From assembly GCA_035711805.1 (NCBI GenBank), contig DASTBV010000155.1, forward strand, positions 1 to 64,000: 64,000 nucleotides of DNA, in the 5' to 3' direction. The first letter of the stretch is position 1. The number at the start of each line of letters is the position of its first letter. This DNA is from Gp6-AA40 sp035711805. Its GTDB lineage: Bacteria > Acidobacteriota > Vicinamibacteria > Vicinamibacterales > UBA2999. The notes beneath the pieces are model-generated. The model was not told where the DNA came from. It was given only the letters and a program-made list of their open reading frames with translations, and ran no database searches. The position numbers were made by a program, and so were the translations under genes. Shown in pieces: positions 1-9,072 of this stretch.

Positions 1-1
1 G

Positions 2-469
2 GTGCGGTTGTTTGCGCAGGGACGACCCGCACCGCTGCAAGGCGTGGAGGCCGTAACCGTCAAGGTGTCGATCGCCGCACCGCCGGACATTCTGCCCAAC
101 GGGCTCACAGAGGTCCGTCTGCAGACGCTCGTCGAGCTCAAACTGCGCGGGTGGGGGCTGCAGGTGATGCCGGCGGCGGAAGATGCAAAGGCTCCCGGGA
201 TCCGGCCGCACGTCGAGCTCGAAATCACCATGCTCGAAACGCGAGCGGTGCAGAAGCTGGCCGGCTACGCGTTCTTCATGCGCCTCGTCGTGGGTGAAGG
301 AGGCACCAGCCTCCGTAACGGCGCCTCGGTGCTCAACGAGCTCTGGTCCCATTCGTTCCTGAATGTCAGCGACCAGAAAACCGTCGTCGCGGACATGGAG
401 CGCTCGACGGGAGAGCTCGTCGACCAGTTCGTCAACGAGTGGCTGCGGACGCGCAATCCGCGCCCGTAA
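2..469 (+). CDS. Hypothetical protein, possibly truncated at the window edge
   Basis: An open frame runs from the first bases of the window to a stop, giving at least 155 residues. A GTG at base 2 could start it, but the frame is open to the window edge, so the true N-terminus probably lies outside. The visible part is a mixed alpha/beta protein with no signal peptide, membrane segment or motif I recognise. It ends 13 bases from the convergent end of a glycosyltransferase gene. Function unknown. Confidence 0.6.
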   Translation: MRLFAQGRPAPLQGVEAVTVKVSIAAPPDILPNGLTEVRLQTLVELKLRGWGLQVMPAAEDAKAPGIRPHVELEITMLETRAVQKLAGYAFFMRLVVGEGGTSLRNGASVLNELWSHSFLNVSDQKTVVADMERSTGELVDQFVNEWLRTRNPRP

Positions 470-482
470 GAGCCGGCGACCA

Positions 483-1511
483 TTATTGGGCCAGCGGCAT
501 ACCGGTCACTTCAGCGGCCGCGCGCTCGACATCCGCGAAATCGATCGTCAAATCCATCGAATGGAAGCGGCTGTGCCGGGTGACGTGAAAGCCGAACGGC
601 ATCCCCTGCCAGACGTGTTCTTCCCAACCGTGATTCGTCACCGCCCGAAACCCACTCTCCCTGAACCCTTCCCGAGTCGTATAACCCGCGCGCCGCGGGA
701 GGATGCTGAACGACTCGGGCAGCAGCGGAGGCGAGAGGTACAGACGACGTAACAGCGCCAGCGGCGATCCACTCCCGAAGGCCTCCGGCCATTCGATCTC
801 GGGCCGCAGGACCGGCGTCACGTAGTCGCTCTTGTGATTCGGATCCGCGAAGAATCGCTCGTGAATCCGATACCCGGTGTCCTGGACCTTGGCGACATAC
901 CAGGGGCGTCCGGCGAACTGGCGAAGCTCGCGAACGATCCGAGCGACGGTCGTCGGGATCAACTGGCGTCCCTGCCGGCGCTCCCGCCGCTCGCGGCGGC
1001 CGGAGGCGGTCAGGCGGTGGTATCGCCCGGGGTTGAAATCCAGGTCACCGCGATTCACGCGGTTCAGATCGACGAACGTGCACATGACGCTCGGGAAGTA
1101 GCGGAACTTCGTCGCGCGCCGCGGGTGGTGCGCGGCGCCGAAAAACGACAGGCCATGCGTCTCCATGTGCGCGAGACAGTCGGCGATCCAGTTCGGGCGC
1201 ACGATGAAGAAGTCGGGATCGAGGACGAGCAGGAACCTCGTCGCCACGCGCTCGATGATCTGCTGCAGTCCGGCCGCATGATGCCGGCCTTTGGGAAAGT
1301 CCTGTGACCGATCGGCCGGCGCCCGGCCGAGAAGGACCGTTTCAGCCGCGAGCTGCGGCGCTACCCTGGCCGGCTTCTTGGTGTCGTTGGTGACGACGAT
1401 CCATTGGACGCGCACACCTGGATTCAGGAAGTGCGTCAGGCGCTGATTGAGCGCGACATACGGCGCGCTCTTGTACGACACGCACCCGATCGTCAGCACG
1501 GGCCCGTCCAT
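483..1511 (-). CDS. Glycosyltransferase, family 2-like
   Basis: A 342-residue protein that begins with a GT-A type strand (LTIGCVSYKSA). A DPD triad in VLDPDFFIV near residue 99 fits the metal- and sugar-nucleotide-binding DxD motif. It has no membrane segments, so it is probably a cytosolic or peripheral enzyme that transfers a sugar to an envelope glycan or lipid; the substrate cannot be read. Its start lies 3 bases after the stop of the upstream membrane protein gene, so the two form an operon. The length and DxD support a family 2-like glycosyltransferase; the exact family is uncertain. Confidence 0.72.
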   Translation of the reverse strand: MDGPVLTIGCVSYKSAPYVALNQRLTHFLNPGVRVQWIVVTNDTKKPARVAPQLAAETVLLGRAPADRSQDFPKGRHHAAGLQQIIERVATRFLLVLDPDFFIVRPNWIADCLAHMETHGLSFFGAAHHPRRATKFRYFPSVMCTFVDLNRVNRGDLDFNPGRYHRLTASGRRERRERRQGRQLIPTTVARIVRELRQFAGRPWYVAKVQDTGYRIHERFFADPNHKSDYVTPVLRPEIEWPEAFGSGSPLALLRRLYLSPPLLPESFSILPRRAGYTTREGFRESGFRAVTNHGWEEHVWQGMPFGFHVTRHSRFHSMDLTIDFADVERAAAEVTGMPLAQ

Positions 1512-1514
1512 CGG

Positions 1515-2858
1515 TTACGACCGGAGATACAGGCTGGCGCTTCGGGCGATCTGCAGCGCCGAAAGAGCGATGACGGCGTACAGCGAGGTCTGCAGCATGC
1601 GTGACCTCCGATCATCGTCCTCGAGAATTGACACCGCAACCAGGATGAGCAGGAGACCGGGACCGAGAATCAGCCGATGCGCGATGTCCGCGTCCGTGTA
1701 CAGCGCGGCGAATACCAGCATGGAGATCGCGGCAATCCACAGCGCGCGCCTGACCTCGATCCGGCTTCGATACCTGATCAGCACGGCAAGGGCCCAGACG
1801 AATGGAAGCCCAAAGGTCGCGCCCCACCCTCCTCGGCCTGGCCAGACCACGCGCGTAATCTGCCCGAGGTCGAACAGGCTGATGAGGAAGCGGACAACGC
1901 TGACCGCGGCCTGGCCGACGGTCTCGTTCCGGTTGCCCATGGCGCCGGATTCCTTGAACGCGGTGACCGGACTGCCGTACACGCGAAAGTTCTCGACGAG
2001 CGTGAAGAAGAATCCACCGCACATCAGGCCGATGAGCCCCCCAATGGCGCCCGCACGAACGGCTGCTGCCCTGTCGGCGCGTTGCATCAGCAGCGTGCCC
2101 GCGAGGACGAGCGCTATCGGCGCACTCGTCACCTTGACCGCAATCGCGAACCCGCACAGCCATGCCGCCCAGGCGATCTCCTTTGGCGTCGCAACGGAGG
2201 CGCGCACGACGAGCCACGTCAGCGCGACGAGCGCCGGCACGGCGCCGAACAGATCGTTCTTGATCAGGACGAGCTGATGAAAGACGACGGGCACGACGAG
2301 CAGTGCGGTGAGATACCACTCGCGCGAGGGCGGCAGCCACGTCCGTGCCGCCGCCAGCGCGAGCAGGTACATGACCAGGCCGAGCAGACCGTGGAACCGC
2401 ACAAGGATTGGGCCCGCGGACGGAATCTGATGGAGATCTACCAGCACCAACTCGTAGGTCCACCCGAATGAATTCACCTTCGGCTCCGCGGCCAGGTCGT
2501 AGGCAATCGTGCCGAACCGCTCGATCTGCGCCATGCGGTCGAGGTGATACGGATCGGCAGCGAGCACGGGCCGCATCGCATTCAGGACCAGCACTCCGGC
2601 GGCAAGCAGGCAGACGCCGACGATGTAAGCCGTGGACAGCGGCATCCGTGAACTGACGGGAGCCGGCCGCGAGTCTCTTTCTCGCCAATAAACCACCGCC
2701 GAAACGAGTGCGGCAGCGAGGTTCACCAGTGCCAGCGAGCGGACGGTCGCGATCGACAGCCACGTCGCGACCTGCATCTCGAGCGCGAAGATGCTGATTG
2801 CGGCGAACAGACGCGTGACCGCGGCGACGGCGCGGCCCGGCGGAACCCACGCCGGCAT
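1515..2858 (-). CDS. Polytopic membrane protein, possible GT-C glycosyltransferase
   Basis: The product has about ten hydrophobic segments separated by short loops, in the style of GT-C/ArnT-like lipid-linked sugar transferases or O-antigen-type membrane proteins. No diagnostic catalytic motif is clear. I place the start at an ATG at 2858. The longer frame reaches a TTG at 2981, but it crosses a good -10-like TACAAT box (2918-2923 on this strand), which suggests transcription starts inside it. The downstream gene is a soluble glycosyltransferase 3 bases away, so this protein may help build the same surface glycan. Family assignment is an inference from topology and context. Confidence 0.6.
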   Translation of the reverse strand: MPAWVPPGRAVAAVTRLFAAISIFALEMQVATWLSIATVRSLALVNLAAALVSAVVYWRERDSRPAPVSSRMPLSTAYIVGVCLLAAGVLVLNAMRPVLAADPYHLDRMAQIERFGTIAYDLAAEPKVNSFGWTYELVLVDLHQIPSAGPILVRFHGLLGLVMYLLALAAARTWLPPSREWYLTALLVVPVVFHQLVLIKNDLFGAVPALVALTWLVVRASVATPKEIAWAAWLCGFAIAVKVTSAPIALVLAGTLLMQRADRAAAVRAGAIGGLIGLMCGGFFFTLVENFRVYGSPVTAFKESGAMGNRNETVGQAAVSVVRFLISLFDLGQITRVVWPGRGGWGATFGLPFVWALAVLIRYRSRIEVRRALWIAAISMLVFAALYTDADIAHRLILGPGLLLILVAVSILEDDDRRSRMLQTSLYAVIALSALQIARSASLYLRS

Positions 2859-3038
2859 CGGCCAGCCGTGCAGCGCGACGAAGAGGATGAATGTATTCAG
2901 CGGTGTGCGGTCCCTGCATTGTAGTCCGCTCGGAAAAGTTGCGCCGACGTCACACGGCATTGCCGCGGATGAAACACCCAATCAGTACAAAACGAGTTCG
3001 TTCGCACAAACGCGGGACGCAGACTGGAGAACCCAACG

Positions 3039-4415
3039 ATGAAGATGTCACTCCGACGCGCTGGCCTGGTGTCAGGCAGCGTGCTAATTGCTGGCGGTGT
3101 CCTCCTCGCCGACGGCACTCGCTTTTCAGATTTCACACCGCTGACCAGCTCGGCGGGCCCGACGGCCAACGAAGCGATGCCGATCACGTTCGGTAACCCG
3201 GCTTTCGCGCAGGAGTCAATCGCCGACCGTGCAACGCAACTCCTGTTATCGAAGCCGAATTCGGGTAGCTGGGACATGATCACCGTGAACGAGACAGGGC
3301 CGCAGAAGGGCAGCTATCTATTCACGGTGTTTGAAACGGGCTCGTCCGGGGTGCAACGCACGAACGTGGCAACGCATGAGACCGAAACCATCTGGCAGAC
3401 CCCGACCGCCGGCGGACACGTTGCGTTCGACGCGTGCTACTGGACGCCGTGGGGAACGCTGATCACCGCGGAAGAACGCTGGGAGACGGTGCCCACCGGA
3501 TCGACCAGCCCATACGGACGGTTGTTCGAGCTTCGGAATCCGCTCGACGCCCCCGGCATCTTCAACCCCGTGAGTGCCGCAAGTAACAACGGCGCCGATT
3601 TCGTGCACCGCAACGTCATTCCGCGTGTCTCGCACGAAGGTATCCAGTTCGACAAGGCCCTCAACATGTACTTCATCGACGAACTGAACGGCGGAAGCCT
3701 CTACAAGTACGTGCCGAAAGCCAGCTGGGGCGAGATTATGTCGGGACGGGCCGAGTACTTCGGCGCCGGGCAGACGTTCGTCCTGCGCGTGGGCAACGGG
3801 AATACCCCCAATGCCACCGGCGCTTATACGTGGGTCCCGATCACGAATAGCAATGGCGCCGGCCTTCCCGGGACTATCACCATTACCGACATCCGTGGCG
3901 TGACGTCCGTCGACGCGCGGAACACTACCGAGCTCGCGGCGTTCAAAGGCACGGACTACCAGCGGCCTGAGGACATGCTGATACAGACAGTTGGGGGCAG
4001 GGAGCTGCTCTACGTGACAACGACGACCACGAACGAAACCTACGTGCTCGATCTCGAGAACAACGCCATTTCCGTGTTCGCCAACCGGAACACGATCGAT
4101 CTGGCGACAGGCAATGCCGTGGGGTCGGCCTTCGCCAACCCAGACAATCTGGCGATCGATCACGATGGCAACGTCTACATCATCGAGGACCGCAATGGCG
4201 GTACCGACGACGACATCTGGTTCGCCGTGGATGTGAACAAGGACGGCGACCTGCAGGATGCTGGTGAAGGTCTCGCCCGCTGGGCGTCCAACGGCACACC
4301 CGGCTCGGAGTTCACGGGACTCTACTTCGATCCGATGAACAAGCGCCGCGCGTGGGTGAACATCCAGCACCCGACGAGCGGCAACGACCGAATGATCGAA
4401 ATCACGATACCGTGA
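3039..4415 (+). CDS. Exported PhoX-like (DUF839) protein
   Basis: A 458-residue protein with a short basic N-terminus and hydrophobic stretch (residues about 8-25), consistent with export. The body carries PhoX/DUF839 landmarks: the WTPWGTLITAEERW segment near residue 131, VSHEGIQFD near residue 198, YQRPEDML near 307 and FANPDNLAIDHDGNVYI near 368. PhoX enzymes are calcium/iron alkaline phosphatases with a beta-propeller fold. It reads as a shorter PhoX relative, and phosphatase activity is not assured. The ribosome-binding site ctggag precedes ATG by about 9 bases. It converges on another exported phosphatase-like gene, with a palindromic repeat between them. Confidence 0.78.
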   Translation: MKMSLRRAGLVSGSVLIAGGVLLADGTRFSDFTPLTSSAGPTANEAMPITFGNPAFAQESIADRATQLLLSKPNSGSWDMITVNETGPQKGSYLFTVFETGSSGVQRTNVATHETETIWQTPTAGGHVAFDACYWTPWGTLITAEERWETVPTGSTSPYGRLFELRNPLDAPGIFNPVSAASNNGADFVHRNVIPRVSHEGIQFDKALNMYFIDELNGGSLYKYVPKASWGEIMSGRAEYFGAGQTFVLRVGNGNTPNATGAYTWVPITNSNGAGLPGTITITDIRGVTSVDARNTTELAAFKGTDYQRPEDMLIQTVGGRELLYVTTTTTNETYVLDLENNAISVFANRNTIDLATGNAVGSAFANPDNLAIDHDGNVYIIEDRNGGTDDDIWFAVDVNKDGDLQDAGEGLARWASNGTPGSEFTGLYFDPMNKRRAWVNIQHPTSGNDRMIEITIP

Positions 4416-4440
4416 CGGGCTTTTCGTTCGACTGCGGATT

Positions 4441-4497
4441 TCGCGAGGCGAGCCCTTTCAGGGCCGCCGCGCGAACCCGCAGGGTTCGCGCCACGGA
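4441..4497 (+). repeat. Two-hairpin dispersed palindrome, family A copy 1
   Basis: Two adjacent inverted repeats: a ggcgagccc/gggccgcc arm (imperfect) followed by gcgaaccc/gggttcgc. Four more copies lie at 8557, 9012, 11721 and 31384. This copy sits between the ends of two convergent genes, where it may act as a bidirectional transcription end or simply be a REP-like element. Confidence 0.75.
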
Positions 4498-4515
4498 ATC
4501 CCCGCTCGACGGAAG

Positions 4516-6036
4516 TTACGGCTGCAGATTGAGGACGCGCATGACTTCGGGCGCGACGTCCATCAGGCGCATCGGCACTGTCCGCGTCGACGGCGGCTCA
4601 CCCGGCACTCGAATGATCATGGGAATCCGCTGCACCTTCTCCTGCGCGCCGCCGTGTCCGCCGATGCGTCCGAAGCCATAACCATCGGCCATCAGCGCAA
4701 CGAGGTCCGGGCCGCCGGCGCCAGCCATGGTGTTCACGAGCTCGCTGCTGTATTGGCGCGCCCACGCCCGGAACGCGGCGTTCTGTGTCTCGAGATTCGC
4801 GTAAACCTGTTCGTACCGGTACTCGGTTCCGGTGCGACGTTTGGCATAGACCTCCGTCACGCCGGATATGTCCTGCAGCCCACGCGTCAGCGCCTGTTCG
4901 TTGGCCTCCGACTGATCGGCCAGCCACAGGTTGATGCTCGAATCCGCGTACGCGGTCCGCAGCGTGCCGAGCTGGTTCAGGTGATCCAGCCAATACGGCG
5001 GCTCCACAGGGCCCGTGAAATTCTCGAATCCGCAGCAGGACTGAAAGCGGCCGTTTCCCAGATAGACGTCGTGCCGCTGGCCTCCATGATCTGCGGTCAC
5101 GACCACCATCGTGCGGTCCGCGAGATCCCGTGCTTCCAGCTCGTCGAGAATCCTCCCCAGTTGCGCGTCGGCCACACGCAGCACATCGGCAAGACGGTAC
5201 TCGCTCGGGACGCTGACGAGGCCGCGGCCGTCCTGCTCGCCGAGCATGTGTGCGACCCTGTCGATCCCGCCGAAGGTCAGAAACAGCGCGGACCATTTTT
5301 CGCGGCGCATGATCTCGAGCGCCGCGTCCGCCGTCCACACATCCCCGCCCGGACGCGCGGGGTCGTTCCCCGGCACGTATCGGCTGCCGTCGAGCGCATA
5401 GATGGTGGAATACGCGGTGCCGTACGGCTCCGAACAATCGAGCGAGAAGCGCGGGTTGCCGGCAATATAGGACGGCACGTTCACGCCCGAGGGCACGCAC
5501 CTCCCGTCCGCCTTTTCGAGCGTGACGATCGACGACGCGTGTGGTCCCCCAAACGTTTCAGCGGCGTAATCCTTTTCGCCCACGGCAAAGACGGGACCCA
5601 GTGCGTCGTTGATGCGAGCGGGAAGAAAGCGCTCGCGCGGGATGCGTTCGAGGAAGCGCCAGATGTCCTCGCGCGAGAGCTCGTCGGCATCGTACGCTGC
5701 ACCCGGCTTCCCGAGGACGCCTGCCACGTCGATAAACGCATCGTCCTGCCAGGGCAGTTCCCGCGGCGCCATTCCGGTCGGGATGACGAGATGGCTGACG
5801 ATCGTCTGCGAGGCGAGATGCCCGATGTAGGCGTCGGGATAGTGGCGCGCTGTCGCGCGAAGCCGCTTGAAATGTTCGAGATTGAAGCGGTCGATGTAAT
5901 CCGGCCGCATCTGGTCGAAGACCATGATGACGACGCGATCCGGCTCGGCCGAGGAAGGAGGCGGCGTTCTGTTGCATGCCGCGGACGCAACAAGGGCGGC
6001 GGCCACGAGAATCAGGTAAAAGAACCGCTCACACAT
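4516..6036 (-). CDS. Type I phosphodiesterase / alkaline phosphatase superfamily lipoprotein
   Basis: The protein opens with a hydrophobic leader ending in a lipobox-like ASAAC, so it is probably a lipoprotein. It then shows the alkaline phosphatase superfamily metal sites: VIMVFDQMRPDYID near residue 35, GGIDRVAHMLG near residue 255 and VVVTADHGGQRHD near residue 300. The threonine nucleophile is probably in the SQTIVSH segment. Members hydrolyse phosphomono- or phosphodiesters outside the cytoplasm. I chose the internal ATG (15 residues into the open frame) because it begins the signal peptide and leaves 20 bases to the divergent dehydrogenase gene. Substrate unknown. Confidence 0.82.
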   Translation of the reverse strand: MCERFFYLILVAAALVASAACNRTPPPSSAEPDRVVIMVFDQMRPDYIDRFNLEHFKRLRATARHYPDAYIGHLASQTIVSHLVIPTGMAPRELPWQDDAFIDVAGVLGKPGAAYDADELSREDIWRFLERIPRERFLPARINDALGPVFAVGEKDYAAETFGGPHASSIVTLEKADGRCVPSGVNVPSYIAGNPRFSLDCSEPYGTAYSTIYALDGSRYVPGNDPARPGGDVWTADAALEIMRREKWSALFLTFGGIDRVAHMLGEQDGRGLVSVPSEYRLADVLRVADAQLGRILDELEARDLADRTMVVVTADHGGQRHDVYLGNGRFQSCCGFENFTGPVEPPYWLDHLNQLGTLRTAYADSSINLWLADQSEANEQALTRGLQDISGVTEVYAKRRTGTEYRYEQVYANLETQNAAFRAWARQYSSELVNTMAGAGGPDLVALMADGYGFGRIGGHGGAQEKVQRIPMIIRVPGEPPSTRTVPMRLMDVAPEVMRVLNLQP

Positions 6037-6056
6037 ATTCGGGAAATGATAGTCAC

Positions 6057-7043
6057 ATGCGGCTGACGGTCGAAGAGGCACGGCAGCTCGCCGATCGGGC
6101 GATGCACTCGATCGGACACGATTCCGGGGACGCGCGTCTCATCGCCGATCACCTGATCGATTGCGAGCTGCGGGGCGTGACGTATGGCGGGCTGGCGCGT
6201 GCCGTGAGCATTGTCGAGCGGGTTCTGACGACGGGTGTCAGCCGTCAACCGATACGCATCGTGAAGGAAACGCCGGTGTCGGCGTCGATCGACGGCGGCG
6301 ATCGGATCGGCTACGTCGTCGCTCACCGGGCAATGGTTCTCGCGATCGAGAAGGCATCGGCCAACGGAATCGCGATCGTCGGCGCTCGCAACACCTGGTA
6401 CACCGGCATGCTGTCGTATTACGCCGAGATGGCGGCGAAGCGGGGACTCGTGTCGCTCATCGCCTCGAACGCCTCGCCGTGGGTGGCGCCCTACGGCGCC
6501 ACCGAAGGACGATTCGGCACCAACCCGATCTGCGTCGGCTTTCCGAGCGCCGACGAACCGGTGATCTGGGACATCGGCACGTCGGCGATCATGCACGCGG
6601 AGGTCAAGCTCGCGGACCGACTCGGGCGGCAGCTGCCGGAAGACGTGGCCTTCGACGCGGCGGGGCGGCCGACGCGCGATCCCATGGCGGCGCTCGCGGG
6701 CGCCTTCGCGGCATGGGGCGGCCATAAAGGATCCGGGCTGGGCATGGTCGTCCAGCTGTTCGGGATGCTGGCCGGCAGCCCCGCGCTTCCGCCGGAGCTC
6801 GCCGGATTCGGGATGGTCATCGTCGCTGTGCGGCCTGACCTTCTGACGTCTCCCGACGAATTCGAGCGGAGCGTCGCCGTCTACGCGGATGCTGTCCGCG
6901 GGGCGCGTCCGGTCCCCGGCGGTCCGCCGGTGCGGATGCCGTTCGACCGGTCGCGCGCCGAGCGGAAGCGGCGGCTGGCGGAAGACACCATTGACGTGGC
7001 GGACGCGGTTTATTCGAAACTGGCCGAAATCGCAGCGCGCTAA
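6057..7043 (+). CDS. Malate/L-lactate dehydrogenase family (Ldh_2) oxidoreductase
   Basis: A 328-residue protein of the Ldh_2/YlbC/YiaK type, a fold unrelated to classical lactate dehydrogenase. Landmarks are the N-terminal helical region with ADHLIDCELRGVTYGG, RNTWYTGMLSYY near residue 118, the GRFGTNPICVGFP nucleotide-binding segment near residue 150 and GGHKGSGLGMVVQL near residue 222. Members reduce 2-oxo acids with NAD(P)H; malate, lactate, ureidoglycolate and sulfolactate versions exist and cannot be separated here. It is transcribed divergently from the phosphodiesterase lipoprotein gene. The start ATG follows a short AT-rich patch with no clear ribosome-binding site. Confidence 0.85.
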   Translation: MRLTVEEARQLADRAMHSIGHDSGDARLIADHLIDCELRGVTYGGLARAVSIVERVLTTGVSRQPIRIVKETPVSASIDGGDRIGYVVAHRAMVLAIEKASANGIAIVGARNTWYTGMLSYYAEMAAKRGLVSLIASNASPWVAPYGATEGRFGTNPICVGFPSADEPVIWDIGTSAIMHAEVKLADRLGRQLPEDVAFDAAGRPTRDPMAALAGAFAAWGGHKGSGLGMVVQLFGMLAGSPALPPELAGFGMVIVAVRPDLLTSPDEFERSVAVYADAVRGARPVPGGPPVRMPFDRSRAERKRRLAEDTIDVADAVYSKLAEIAAR

Positions 7044-7119
7044 CGGGACCGTGGGTCGTCGGGGGAGGCCGCAAACAGGCCTATACTGTCCGGACAGTTC
7101 GCCCAAGGAGGCGTTCACG

Positions 7120-8550
7120 ATGCGCATCAGCTTCATCGCCCTCGCTGGAACCCTGCTGGGAGCGTCGCTCGTCGCCGCGCCGCAGAGCTCGCAGGTCGCG
7201 ACTTCCGCCGCAGCAGCGGCCGCGCCGACGTTCTACAAGGACGTGCTCCCGGTGCTGCAGAAGAACTGTCAGGCCTGCCACCGGCCGGGCGAGGTGGCGC
7301 CGATGTCGCTCCTCACCTACGAGCAGACGCGCCCGTGGGCACGCGCGATCAAGAACGCCGTCGCCACGAAACAGATGCCGCCATGGTTCGCGGATCCGGC
7401 CTACGGTCACTTCTCCAACGAACGCCGGCTGAGCGCGCGCGAGATCGCGGCACTCAACGCCTGGGTGGATGCCGGAGCGCCCGCGGGCAATCCGAGCGAT
7501 GCGCCGGCGCCACTGACCTTCGAAAACGGCTGGAACATCAAGCCCGACATCATCGTGGAGATGCCGAAGGCGTTTCCGATTCCCGCGGCCGGGACGATCA
7601 ACTACAAGTACGTGCTCGTCAAGGGCGTGTTCACGGAAGACCTGTGGGTGAGCGCGGCGGAAATGCGGCCGGGCAATTCGAAGGTTCTCCACCACGGCAA
7701 GGTGTGGGTGCGCCCGCCGGGATCGAAGTGGATGGCGAGGGCAACCATCGGCGAGGCCTACGAGCGCGAATCACACCGCGCGATCATGGGCGACAACATG
7801 ATCGAGGAAGGCAACGACATCCTCGGCAAGTTCAATCCCGGCCTCGGCGCGCAGCGCTTCGACATCGACGGAGCGGCGAAGTTCATTCCCAAGGGCTCCG
7901 ACCTGGTGTTCGAGCTTCACTACACGACATCAGGCGAGCCGACGTCGGACGCGTCGAAACTCGGCCTCGTTCTGGCGAAGCAGGCGCCGAAGACGCGTTA
8001 CTACTTCCACGCCGGACCGACGGCGATGAACCTGGCCATTCCGCCGTCCGATGCCAACGCGGAAGTCGTGAGCGAGATTACGTTCGGTGAGGAGGCGCGG
8101 CTGGTTTACGCGCAGCCGCACATGCATCTGCGCGGCAAGGATTTCGAGCTGCGGGTGGTGACGCCGGACAAGAAGATCACGACGGTGCTGAAGGGCGCGT
8201 GGAACTTCGAATGGCAGATGGGCTATCAGTACGCCGAGCCAATCGCGCTGCCCAAGGGATCGAAGCTGCAGCTGATCACGCACTTCGACAATTCAACGGC
8301 AAACCGGTTCAACCCGGACGCGACGAAGAAGGTCGTCTGGGGTCCTCAGAACTGGGACGAGATGAGCAATTGCTTCATCGGCGTGCTCTTCCCAACGGGA
8401 ACGGCGCCGGAGAAAGTGTTCCTCCGCTCCGGCCCGAGCATGCTGCCGCGCGGAGAGAACGGCCCCACCCTGGCCGCGTTTTCACAGGTGGATCCGAACG
8501 CCGTCGGCAAGGCGAGCAACGCATCGTCCGGCGGCGCGGCGGTGCCGTAG
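7120..8550 (+). CDS. Exported cytochrome c with copper type II monooxygenase-like C-terminal region
   Basis: A 476-residue exported protein. The signal peptide (residues 1-20) is followed by an alanine-rich linker and a heme site CQACH at residues 50-54. The C-terminal half resembles copper type II ascorbate-dependent monooxygenase-like domains, with LHHGKVWV near 189 and QPHMHLRGKDF near 332, which are candidate copper ligands. Such proteins are assumed to carry out periplasmic redox chemistry; the substrate is unknown. The start is certain: aaggagg lies 8 bases before ATG, and a TATACT box lies about 35 bases upstream. A run of exported small proteins follows on the other strand. Confidence 0.8.
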   Translation: MRISFIALAGTLLGASLVAAPQSSQVATSAAAAAAPTFYKDVLPVLQKNCQACHRPGEVAPMSLLTYEQTRPWARAIKNAVATKQMPPWFADPAYGHFSNERRLSAREIAALNAWVDAGAPAGNPSDAPAPLTFENGWNIKPDIIVEMPKAFPIPAAGTINYKYVLVKGVFTEDLWVSAAEMRPGNSKVLHHGKVWVRPPGSKWMARATIGEAYERESHRAIMGDNMIEEGNDILGKFNPGLGAQRFDIDGAAKFIPKGSDLVFELHYTTSGEPTSDASKLGLVLAKQAPKTRYYFHAGPTAMNLAIPPSDANAEVVSEITFGEEARLVYAQPHMHLRGKDFELRVVTPDKKITTVLKGAWNFEWQMGYQYAEPIALPKGSKLQLITHFDNSTANRFNPDATKKVVWGPQNWDEMSNCFIGVLFPTGTAPEKVFLRSGPSMLPRGENGPTLAAFSQVDPNAVGKASNASSGGAAVP

Positions 8551-8556
8551 ATCGTC

Positions 8557-8609
8557 TGGGGCGAGCCTTTCAGGCTCGCCTCGCGAACCCGAAGGGTTCG
8601 CGCCGCGGA
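8557..8609 (+). repeat. Two-hairpin dispersed palindrome, family A copy 2
   Basis: A clean copy: ggcgagcc-tttca-ggctcgcc then cgcgaaccc-gaa-gggttcgcg. It begins 7 bases after the cytochrome gene stop and ends 5 bases before the convergent DUF6152 gene stop, so it fills the whole convergent gap. Confidence 0.85.
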
Positions 8610-8613
8610 CGTT

Positions 8614-8985
8614 TTATTGCCAGCGGCCAATCGTCTTGCCATCGGCGTCGAACTTCGCGCCGATGAAGAGACCGGCGGCGGAACCGTCACGCATCGGATT
8701 GAAGCGGACGGTCACGATGTCGCCGGCCTTGAAGGTCGTCGCGCGCCAGCCCTGACGCGAGAGCGTATTCGGGCTTCCGCCTTCGAGGCTCCACTCCGTC
8801 TTCGTTCCGTTCTCCTCGAAGACGACCTGCAGCCAGATGTGCGGGTTCGTCCACTGCAGTTCCTTCACGGTGCCCTTCTTTTCCACGACCTTCGCGTCGT
8901 CGAACATCGACGCGGAGTGATGGGCGAGAACAGGCACCGCGAGGGAAATCGCGACCGCGATAACCAGAAGAGTTCGTCGATTCAC
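8614..8985 (-). CDS. DUF6152-type exported small protein
   Basis: A 123-residue protein with a signal peptide ending around LAHHSASMFD. The LAHHSASMFD start of the mature chain and the WTNPHIWLQV segment are typical of the DUF6152 family, which is frequent in Acidobacteria and some Proteobacteria. Conserved histidines could bind metal, but no function is established. The start has a good ribosome-binding site (aggagg on this strand just before the ATG). It is the last of three exported genes read leftwards. Confidence 0.78.
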   Translation of the reverse strand: MNRRTLLVIAVAISLAVPVLAHHSASMFDDAKVVEKKGTVKELQWTNPHIWLQVVFEENGTKTEWSLEGGSPNTLSRQGWRATTFKAGDIVTVRFNPMRDGSAAGLFIGAKFDADGKTIGRWQ

Positions 8986-9011
8986 AATCGGCCTCCTGAT
9001 GATAGTCGCCC

Positions 9012-9062
9012 GTGGCGCGAACCCTTCGGGTTCGCGAGGCGAGCCTGAAAGGCTCGCCCCAC
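9012..9062 (-). repeat. Two-hairpin dispersed palindrome, family A copy 3 (inverted)
   Basis: Same two hairpins as copy 2 but in reverse order (cgcgaaccc arm first), meaning the element is inserted in the opposite orientation. It lies between two leftward genes, downstream of the 9073-9888 gene. Confidence 0.85.
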
Positions 9063-9072
9063 ACGGCGGAAG

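Noticed and set aside
2859..2981. N-terminal extension of the membrane protein to TTG 2981
   Set aside because: It crosses a TACAAT -10-like box, uses a rare start codon and adds a stretch unlike the rest of the protein.
4654..6066. A 470-residue plus-strand frame opposite the phosphodiesterase lipoprotein
   Set aside because: It is the antisense shadow of a gene with clear metal-binding motifs and has no domain of its own.
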